A stretch of 64,000 nucleotides of DNA, taken from the NCBI GenBank assembly GCA_021432635.1, contig MU270051.1, positions 248,001 to 312,000 of the forward strand. The letters are read 5' to 3'. Shown piece by piece: positions 55,329 through 64,000 of the stretch; position 1 is the first letter of the stretch, and each line of letters opens with the position of its first letter. Made by a program: the position numbers and the translations under genes. The notes beneath the pieces are model-generated. The model searched no databases. It had not been told where the DNA came from and worked only from the letters and a program-made list of their open reading frames with translations. Source of the DNA: Thozetella sp. PMI_491 (Eukaryota > Ascomycota > Sordariomycetes > Chaetosphaeriales > Chaetosphaeriaceae).

Positions 55329-58300
55329 GAGTGCGCAAAACCGGGCCGCGAGAGACGGCTTGGGTTACATTTCTCCCAAGACTGCATGCTTCGGCCGGGC
55401 ACGCGCCTTGGACGGCGCAGGGAAATGCGCATCCTGGCGCGGCTCGCGCGATGCGGACGTCGTCCTGGACGAGACCATGAGTGTGTTCCCCGGTTGGTTG
55501 GTGGAGTCGACATTTGGACCCAGGCGCGAGCCGACCATAGAGAAGTCCTGGAGCCAGGTCCGGGCAGCCCACTTTCTAGGTGGGTGTTAGGGGGTGTATT
55601 TGCAGGGCGGTCGTCAAGTATTCCCTTTTGGGACAGGGATCAAAGCACTTCGACGTCAGGTTAGACAAGAACCTTAATTAGAGGATCATTAGAACAGGAA
55701 CCGGGGAAGATAGACTTGGAAATGAACGGATAGAAGGGATGGATTCACCGCCAAGCGATTGTACATGTGGGCCGTCGCTGCAGCCTACCTAAGACACTTT
55801 GTATCCTGATCGGCACGAGCAAACGAACTCACCGCAAGATCATGCAACTTATACGCAGCTATCGACGGCTCTGCACACACGACCGTAAGCTGCGGCGCCT
55901 TAAGCCTCCACCGCAATCTTGCCTGGCCATCTCCTCCTATCCCGCTTCCTCTCTCATCTCCCAACATAACAATGATACGGTAAAGTAGCGGACGTACCTT
56001 GTCCTTCTGTAGCGAGCATGTAATTACTAAAGCTGCCTGGGGGAGCTAGATAGGCGCCGTGCCCGGGCCTCTCTGCCCGCTGCCCCGTAAAGGGCGTGCG
56101 TAAGGACCGTGACGCGGGGCATGTTCTGTCGGCGCCGCACAACTGCGCAGCTGCAGGAGGAGGAAGTGATGGCTCTGCCCTCGAAAAGCTTTGTTGTACT
56201 GTCCCCCGTTGCGCAAGGGCTTTGCAGGCAATATCTCTGAGACACAACTACGCCGTCCTAGCTCCTGCCTAGTGGGGCGGGCCGCCCTCCTCCGATTAGC
56301 TCGCGAGTCTTCCAGGTGACGCTGCAGAGTAGCATGGAATTGAGAGTAGTTCGACATTGTGCGTGTGACTCGCTTTGGGGAAGCGCTGGGGCGGCTGCAG
56401 AGGTATGGCTATTCGGCCGAGAAAAGTTGGTGAGGGGCTTCGTCGGCCGGCCGAATGCCGGGGAGACAAATGAGATGTTGCGGCCGCGAGGCCGAGTCCA
56501 TCGGTTCCTGTTCCTGGCCTGCGTTTGATGGACACGGGAACAGATATCTATCACATCTCATTGGGCGGGTTCGTGACGCTCCCACATACCGACCTGCACC
56601 TAGGCGCTGGCTGCTCTGGGCTCTGCTGCAATGGCCTCCCTCTCTGCACACCTCGCATGCCACGATCGAAGCAAGGACGACAAGCTCTTGCCGCCTCCGC
56701 TCGATCAGAAGCAACCCACAGGCGTTCGGAGCATCGGCCGTATGACCTAGTCCAGACAACGGGGGAGTCAGGTGCTGCTGGTCAAAAGGTCTTGGGCTTA
56801 TTACCTACCAGTGGGAAAGACTCAAAAAAGAGTGTGTACTAATAGTCCCAGGGATATATTGGCGTTACTTTCGGAGAAAGTAGAACGTGTTCGGCTAGCC
56901 AGCCATCAAGCGGTGGTAGAACAAGGGGGCCTAGCAATCAGGCCTGGTGGCTTGAGTTTTGTCCCCCCCCCTTCCCCCCACGGTCTGGATCCTTGCAATC
57001 CTCCCGTTCTATCTCTCGTTTGGTCGGGAAGAGGTTCCTGAAGGAACGGTGCAAGTGGCGAAGCTGGAGAGCGCTTGCGGGCTTAAAGCCGCCTGGGAGT
57101 GCAAAGCAGTGTTCGCGGCACGTCGCCGAGGCTTGCATTCGGCCCTACGGCACTGACTCGGCGTGAAGTTCGAAGTGGTGTGCTGAAGATGTTGAGAAAT
57201 ATATCTCAAGTGGGGGTACACCGTGACGAACCCCCCCGACGACTGGTGACGCTACAGCCCCTTGTGAGCCGAGCAAGATCAGCCCTTCCCTGGACGCAGT
57301 CACCTTTTCTTTTCTTTTCCTTCCCTTGTCCCTCCTTTCCTGGGAATCTATCTACCTTGTCCAGGCTCGGGAATTGGTTGGGCACGCGACAGAACGGTAC
57401 ATATGCTCGCGCGCGCGGACCGGCCTCAAGTTGAGCGAGGAAAACAAAAAGTCCTTCGGACCTGCTCTAGCTAGTTGCCCCGCCTGAGCGCAGATCGCTG
57501 CAACCTGCCAGCCGGAAGGGAGCCCGGGAGAGTCAGTTTCCGCCTGCAAAGTGTGTCTGCAGATGTGTTTGCCCTGCAGCTTGATCAAGAGAAGAGACAT
57601 GGCAGGCTCGGCCGCGGCTTGGCACGGGTATCCGCTTTTGCGCTATGAGGAAAGGAGGGATGTGGCCCCGGAAACATGTACGTGATGGTGGCACAGGAAC
57701 TGGGGATTTGCATGGAGAGGAATATGTGTTCATGTCTCTCGGACCGGACATCGAGTGAGCACCATCGTTCCGCGGCACAGTACTATACAGCCCTTGCTTG
57801 ACTCTCCCCTGGTGCTTTGCCTGCCGCGGCTCGCTTGGATCGCTCGCTGGGGGCGGTTGGGCGCGTGTGTCCGGCGGCGGCGATGCTGCTTTGGGCTTTG
57901 GCCGGCTGGTTTGCGGGGATGCACCTGGATGTAGGTTGCCTCTGAAGATGTGAGCCATGCGACTGTGGTCTTGGAGGTGCAGTGGGTGCTACAATCCGTT
58001 GCGGCACGCCCATAGCGCAGGCGCTCCACGTACCGATGCAGGCCGTAAGACGCCTTTGACTGCCAGTCTAAACCGGAGAGGTCGGGCTGGGCGTGCACCT
58101 GCAGGCGTCGATCCACAAGGACGTCTCGGTTAGTGGCCTAACACTGGCCGGCCGCTCCAAATGCGCTAGCTTTCCCGCTGTTCTCCTCGCGGTCATGGCG
58201 TCGAGGCGTCAAGGCGGCGGCACTGGCACTGTAGCTTCATCCCGACAGGGCCCTGACTTTTGAGTCTTGACCACTCGCGCGCCCCCTCCAGAAGAATCCC

Positions 58301-59789
58301 ATCCCTTCCAAGCAAGCCAAGGCAAGCACGGCTCCCCAATCTGGCACCTGCCACACCAGCACAGCAGGGTAGATGACCCCACCATCTGACCTCCACGCCA
58401 CTGGCCAAAGAATCAACATTCGATCAGATCGTGGCCGCCTACCTTGCCTTGCCATACACCCTTTCCTCTTCTCGGAGATGCCCCAGAACTGGTGCTACCC
58501 CTAGCTTCAAAGCGTTTCGAGACATGCCGCCTTTGCCCCTAGTCAGCCCGCGCTAGAAAAGCACACCGCAGGACCAAGAAAAAATCGTAGTCAAAATATC
58601 CCCGTCGCTCCTGGGATCTGAGCTCCGTGACCTTCCGGCACCCTCCCCCCTTTTTGGAGACGATTATTTCCTACGTCAAGATCCCTTCCCACGTCGAGGT
58701 CGCAACCATTTTTAAACTCCGCCGATCACCAGTCAGCTCGAAATATAACGTCCAACGACTCCCCCGTGGACCTGGCCGTCCGATATCTCAACTTGGGCCT
58801 CCTCGGCTACACCTCAGGGCTTACCCCCCCTGCGGTCGCTGATGCGACCTTGCCCAGGCGACCCAGCTTGCGCCCACCATTCCGTCGATCTTTTAGGATC
58901 CCCGGACGACAGCAACGGGGGCCCCATCCCCCCGCCACCACTGATTGTTTCGACGACGCTGGCTCCGCTTGTAGCTAAATAATCTTTGGCGCCGCCACTA
59001 CGCCGAGAAAGTACACCACATAGCCTAACGCTGTTCGAGCTCGGATCGACGGCAACATCCGCTTCAACGGACAGACGCACAAGACTCATCTGCAGTCGAC
59101 CTTGCGCACCTCCGGGGGCCTACGCTCCAACCTATCTTGGCCACATTCATCTAGTCTCCTGGAGCCCTTCTCGAAGACCGCACAAGAGGAAGCGCTTTGC
59201 TGTTCTTGTATTTTTGCGCCGCCCGACAAGCGCCCTCTTCTACTGCGTTACCCATCTGAAAGGACCACAACGGTCGTTCGATCCGCTACTGTAGACGCAC
59301 ATCTTAGCGTTTACTGCACTGCCTAGACGCACGGTCTTCTGATCTAGCATCAGGTTCCTACCGTGTGCCGTGGTTACTTCGGCTTCCGGCCGCGCTTTCG
59401 TATGTAATGGTCTCCTGGTCCTCCCTCTAGCGCGACAACCAGTATGGTCTTCCCGGTGCCCAGTTTACTACCCTCCGCTCCCCTTCTCTTCACACCAACA
59501 TCTCCTCGGAGCTAGGTGTCCATATTGACAGGATAGATATTCGATCCGCTCCTCCCCCGTTACCTCCTTATACACCTTAGTCCCAAACCTATCATGTTCA
59601 TGACGAAGCCCGTAGCATTTATTGACGGAACAACTGTGAGTGGCTGGCCGTTTCCCCACGAGCTTGAGCATGCCTAACTAGCAGCTCCTAGCTAAGAGAG
59701 CTTCGCGGCTAACCTTCGTAGGTTCTCTTAACCTGACTAGCCGGCAGCGACGAATCATACCTGCCTGACGGCAGCAACACTCGCCCGTC
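55312..59789. other. 4.5 kb stretch without a recognisable gene
   Basis: 3' flank of the LRR-kinase and a long upstream region of the fusion gene. Frames are short, Arg/Pro/Ser-rich and lack domains. No transposon ends, tRNA or rRNA seen. The part after about 58600 is pyrimidine-rich and may hold the leader of the next gene. Confidence 0.5.
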
Positions 59790-62700
59790 ATGTTTCCCAT
59801 CAGCGCCTCAGTCATGCCGGCTGTTCGGACTAGGCAGGCATTGCTGATTATCGACCTTCAAAACGACTTCGTCTCTCCGGATGGGGCGTTGCCCGTACAC
59901 GAGCCAGACGGCTTCATGTCCCGGACTCTTGAGTTTGTCAAGGCATTTCGGGAATCAGACGTCGGGGACGTAATCTGGGTGCGTAGCGAGTTTGATACTA
60001 GCCGGGCACTGTCCGCGGACGGCGATCAAATCATCACCTCCTCCCAGCCCTTCGTTCCTCAGAGGATATCGGCGCGGTCATCAAGGGGCCGGACGCCTAC
60101 GTCAGGACGTCATGACGACGCGCAGCAGGAAGCAGACGACGAGGCCTTTTTAAGTAAAGGAGAGGATGGCACCGGCAAGGTCTGCGTTCTGCCTGGCACG
60201 GACGGTGCTGAGCTGGCCCCTCAGGTGCGAAGCGCAGTGGAATCAGGCAAGGACATCACGATCACCAAGACCCACTACAGTGCTTTTGCCTCTGGCCAGA
60301 AGCTCATTCAGACGCTGCGAGGCCGCTTTATAACCGAGATGTACGTATGTGGAGCTCTCTCTAACATTAGTATATATGCCACCGCCTTGGATGCCGGCAA
60401 GCATGGATACGACATGACCATTGTCGAGGACTGTTGTGGATATCGAAACGAGATGCGGCATATCAATGCGATGAAGCGACTCGAAGAGCTCCTTGGCACC
60501 GAACCCATGTCGTCCGAGCAGATTCTCGACATCATTCGGCCCCGGCCTAAGCCCTCGTCACGGTCACGGCCACGGGCACCGATACCTGTGGGAGGAAGCC
60601 ATAGGAGTGTCACCGACGACCTTGTGCAAGCTGCGTCCGAGAAAGTGGCCGCATCTACAGGCCTCTCACCTTTGATTTCGAGCGTGTCCCTCAGCAGAAG
60701 TAGCTTAGCCGACGTACCTGCACCACCGCCGTTGATCAGTTCTCAGCCGCAGAGGCAGGCCGCAAAGCCCCCAGCTGTACAACCAAGCCCGCATCAGCCC
60801 GGGGGGACTACCCGCCACGACCCGAAGCAACAACCCATGTCGCCCAAGCGCCGCATGACATATGTCGACCCTACACCATTGGAAGTAGATCCGAACCTTG
60901 GTGACCAATCAGCGGACAAGTCGTCTGAGACGGACCGTGAGTCACGCAAAAGGCCTGCGGATATAGATCGAAGCCCGCAGAAGGAATCTTCTCCAAAGAC
61001 ATTCAGACTGCCAGGTTGGTCCTCAGCTCCAACTTCAATTGGCCCTGGCCCAGAAACTAAACAGAGAAAAAAGACAGGACAAAGGGAAGCTCGCTGACCG
61101 CTTCTGACACCTCGGAAGTACCAGAGGCAGCCGGTTCGCCGTCCCAAAGTATCTCCAAGGACGACGAGAAGGCCCCAGACGAGCAGACCTCGCAGAAGCC
61201 AAGCCAAGAAAAGCCAGAACTTTCGAAAACCTCCATTGCAGACAGCACCGCCATCAAAACAATGCCAGCGAAAGAGACCCAGAGCCCAGATCCGCCAGTA
61301 ACGGAGCTCCTATGCGAGGGCGACACCACCATCATCACTGACGTCCTACCCGAGGCTCTTGCGTCAGATGCCTTCGAGCGTCTTAAGAGCGAGGTGAACT
61401 GGGCAGGCATGTCGCACCTGGGAGGCGAGGTTCCACGGCGAGTTGCCGTCCAAGGGGATGTTGACGAGGAAGGCAACATGCCAGTGTATCGCCATCCCTC
61501 TGATGAGTCGCCTCCCCTGTTCCCGTTCACGCCGACCGTCTTGGAGATCAAGAAAGCCACCGAAGAACAACTGGGCCATCCTGTGAACCACGTGCTGATC
61601 CAGCATTACCGAAGTGGAAACGACTACATCAGCGAGCATAGCGACAAGACTCTGGATATCGTTCGGGGCAGCTTCATTGCCAATGTTAGTCTCGGCGCAC
61701 AGAGGACGATGGTCTTCCGTACAAAACGGGTTGACAAAGCCCCTGCAAAGCAGTCGCGGGTGGAGTCGGGCGAGAGTGCATCGAGCCCTGCCCCGCCTCC
61801 GGCACCTGTCAAGCCTGAATCCAAGGAAGAGACGCAGAAGCGTCAGGTACAACGAGCTGCCCTTCCGCACAATAGCCTATGCCGCATGGGGCTGAAGACC
61901 AACGAGCGCTGGCTTCATGCGATCAAGCAGGACAAACGTGCTGACAGGGACAAGACGGCGGCGGAGCTGGCGTTTGGTGGTGAGCGCATCAGCCTAACGT
62001 TCCGGCACATCGGGACGCACCTGAACGCCGCTCAGGACCTGATTTGGGGCCAAGGAGCGACCGGCAAGACAATGGAGGCGGCCCAGCCCGTGGTGAACGG
62101 ACAGACGCCTGAGGCTGTCAAGATGCTACAGGCTTTCGGAAGCGAGAACCATAGCAGCGAATTCGATTGGGAGGAACGCTATGGCGATGGCTTCAACGTC
62201 GTTCACATGGGAACCCCAAAACGTTTCTGCCGCGGGCCAAACCCGGTCATGAACATGTGCGTCGAGATTGCTCTCTCGGAGCTCGGTATCCCGTTTGCCA
62301 GCGGTGCCGTGGCCAGCGGGGTACGGTTCGAGGACAACGATATCGGACGGGCCGTGCTTGATGAGCATTCGGCTACCTTGCTGTATCTGGACGCCGCCTA
62401 TGGGGCGGGGCGCAGACACGATCACAGCTCTCAGGCGGTGCTCGCCAAGCTCTTCGGGCGCTTCACCCGGGCCTTGGGTCTTTGGGAAAAGTGGCAGGAG
62501 GTGTTTGAGGATATTTACCCTGAAGCTGAGACCATCTGCGGTCCGTTGCCACCCAAGACGATTCGAAAGGTGTTGGGCTCGGAGATGAAGGGCGCCATGT
62601 CGACCTGGGACGACCTGGCCAAGAAGGAGGCCGAGGCGGCGGCGTCCAAGGCGGATGCCAGCAAGCCCGCCTCTGTCTCTACGCCGTACTACATTGCTGG

Positions 62701-62881
62701 GGGAGATAGTCCGTCGATCGCCGACTATGCACTCTGGCCCGTGCTACACGAAGTCGTACGCATGTGCGGTAGCGACGTGTTGGCTGTCGGAGAGGGATAT
62801 CTGGCAAAATACTATGACAGCTTCAAGGAGAGGAGTGCCGTCGCGAAAGTGCTGAATACGAGCCAAAGTAAAGCTAAGTAG
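59790..62881 (+). CDS. three-domain fusion: isochorismatase-like, AlkB-like dioxygenase, GST-like C-terminus (about 995 aa)
   Basis: Two long frames join by one intron near 61015-61118 (GTTGGT donor, CTGAC branch, GAAG acceptor; exons 59790-61014 and 61119-62881 give 2988 bases). A stronger donor, GTGAGT at 60937, is also possible. Domain 1 (about 16-245) has the isochorismatase-hydrolase fold: LLIIDLQNDF with Asp22, TITKTHYSAF with Lys160, and GALSNISIYATALDAG, where Ser194 stands in for the usual Cys. A Ser/Pro-rich linker follows. Domain 2 is AlkB-like: ISEHSDKTLDI (His-x-Asp), WLHAIKQDKR (second His), and GERISLTFRHIGT (Arg for 2-oxoglutarate). Domain 3 contains a GST-like helical end (SIADYALWPVLHEVVR). 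AlkB enzymes repair alkylated nucleic acids with Fe(II) and 2-oxoglutarate. The linker exon boundary is the weak point. Confidence 0.8.
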
Positions 62882-63533
62882 CGAAGCATATATACTCCTC
62901 TGGGTGAAGCCTCGATACCTATATGTATGGAGATAGAATAGGATGTTAGTAATACCCTCCCAGATCGGGGTATTCGCCAACATAACATCACAGTAGGGAT
63001 TACCCGAACGGTATTGTCAAGCAGAACCATAACATAATCTCTATAAGGTGACTCGTCGAGTGGACCTACTCAACTCGCTGGCCATAGCAGGCAACCGAGC
63101 TTTGGGGGCACCAACAACAATGATGGCTGCATTCACTTCAATTTTCTTAGTGCACCCCGTGCTCAGCGCAGGAGCCGTAGAGCACATGTGATCAAAACAG
63201 CTACTACAGTGTGTGAGAAGCGACTCCCTTCGACTACATCACTTCGATAAGGACAACGGTATGGGGACTCCGATCAAGATAGAGGGCATCCATATATTTT
63301 CACAGCTAGACCCAGGGCAGGGAACGAACCAACGCCGTATCGCATTAAAACCAAACGGAACCGGCTCATTGCGTTCGCACCCCCGAAGAACAAGAAGCCG
63401 AGAGGCGGAGCTGTAGGAGCCAGACTGAGTCGCTGCGCATCCGCCGACCTACCAACCCGGGGGGGGGGGGGGGCAAGGGAAAGCCACGTAGTGTTGCCGT
63501 CATCGCGCCCACGCACGGCTGCCTAGCCTTCCA
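62882..63533. other. convergent intergenic region
   Basis: 3' flanks of the fusion gene and the SHMT gene. Contains a G homopolymer at 63459-63473; no gene seen. Confidence 0.6.
63459..63473. repeat. homopolymer run of about 15 G
   Basis: Uninterrupted G tract about 60 bases beyond the SHMT stop (in its 3' flank on the minus strand). Length may vary or be mis-sized. Confidence 0.85.
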
Positions 63534-64000
63534 CTACGCCTTTTCCCACGGCAGCGGGTATGTGCTGACCCAGTCCGCGACCTCGCTCCGTAGCTGGACG
63601 ATCTCCGGGTGATGCTCGCCGTCGCCGACATGGTCAAGGAAGACCTTGAGCCGGCCAATGCCCTTCTCGCCCTTCTCCTCGGCCGCCTTCCGGGCTAGCT
63701 TATCCACACGGACGGCGATGACCACAGCGCGGTCCACAATGTCGGCCACCCTCGTGAAGTCGTCCTCGCTGAAGCCGCGCGTCGTCATGGCCGGGGTGCC
63801 CATGCGCAGGCCGCCGGGTGTTAACGCAGATCGGTCTCCGGGGACCGTGTTCTTGTTGGCGGCGACGCCGACAAGCTCTAGGATGCGCTCGACGCGCGCG
63901 CCGTCAATCCCTTGGGGCTTGAGGTCTGCGAGCACCAGGTGGTTGTCGGTCCCACCGGAGACCAGATGGTAGCCCAGCCCGCCCTTCTCCTTGGGCTCAC
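63534..64000 (-). CDS. serine hydroxymethyltransferase, C-terminal part (5' end outside window)
   Basis: The minus-strand frame is open to the window end and stops at 63534. About 155 residues are visible, beginning EPKEKGGLGYHLVSGGTDNH, followed by HLVLADLKPQGIDGARVERI, AANKNTVPGDRSALTPGGLR, MGTPAMTTRGFSEDDF and a C-terminal helix region ending STYPLPWEKA. These match the small domain of eukaryotic SHMT, including GLRMGTPAMTTRG. SHMT is PLP-dependent and interconverts serine and glycine with tetrahydrofolate. The PLP-lysine lies upstream, outside the window. The visible part does not decide between the cytosolic and mitochondrial isoforms. Confidence 0.95.
   Translation of the reverse strand, partial: EPKEKGGLGYHLVSGGTDNHLVLADLKPQGIDGARVERILELVGVAANKNTVPGDRSALTPGGLRMGTPAMTTRGFSEDDFTRVADIVDRAVVIAVRVDKLARKAAEEKGEKGIGRLKVFLDHVGDGEHHPEIVQLRSEVADWVSTYPLPWEKA

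Noticed and set aside
61098-61261. Reading 59790-61097 and 61262-62881 as two separate genes
   Set aside because: The second frame is open well upstream of its first ATG, the linker composition continues across the gap and a consistent intron joins them. One gene is more likely.
1-64000. CRISPR arrays, insertion sequences, operons or ribosome binding sites
   Set aside because: None seen. Introns and gene families show a eukaryotic nuclear sequence.

Overview
The window reads as nuclear DNA of a filamentous ascomycete (Pezizomycotina, most likely Sordariomycetes). Genes are broken by short introns (about 50-200 bases, GT-AG with CTAAC/CTGAC-like branch sites). Typical fungal families are present (CFEM, GH125, fungal P450s, Cys-rich anchored wall proteins). 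Housekeeping genes are nuclear-encoded mitochondrial or spliceosomal ones. I could support 23 protein genes (two cut by the window edges) and one intronic snoRNA. All exon coordinates are hand-built from splice signals and reading frame, without transcript evidence.

Layout. 0-4.1 kb: the 3' end of a HET-type gene and two small secreted Cys-containing proteins. 4.8-8.9 kb: a convergent pair, secreted type-B carboxylesterase and flavin-dependent monooxygenase. 9.8-14.7 kb: a DUF1295 membrane protein and the spliceosome recycling factor Prp24/SART3. 14.7-18.4 kb: a long GC-rich stretch with no gene. 18.4-26.2 kb: a sesquiterpenoid-type cluster with an ABA3-like non-canonical terpene synthase and two P450s, set in DNA that is visibly more AT-rich. 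26.9-38.8 kb: GH125 mannosidase, an XRCC2-like gene, COX9, an SDR, a fungal transcription factor and a secreted GH35 beta-galactosidase. 38.8-43.7 kb: a second gene-free stretch. 43.7-55.3 kb: a CFEM membrane protein, mitochondrial uL22m, a Ser/Thr-rich single-pass protein, RACK1/cpc-2 with a snoRNA-like intron, TAF8, and an intronless LRR-kinase of bacterial type. 55.3-59.8 kb: a third gene-free stretch. 59.8-64 kb: an isochorismatase-like/AlkB/GST-like fusion and the 3' end of serine hydroxymethyltransferase.

How genes may work together. The terpene synthase with its two P450s is the clearest pathway unit. Its closest described relative, from memory, is the fungal abscisic acid set (bcABA1-4 of Botrytis cinerea), in which an unusual synthase makes alpha-ionylideneethane, two P450s oxidise it and an SDR finishes. 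No SDR lies next to the trio here, but one sits about 6 kb beyond the second P450, next to a transcription factor. This is an inference from family and position, not proof of product.

Standout observations are a 5-base microexon coding the Asp-Thr of the P450 I-helix motif, a U24-like C/D snoRNA candidate in a cpc-2 intron, a bacterial-type LRR-kinase, and a three-domain fusion whose isochorismatase-like domain has Ser at the usual Cys position.
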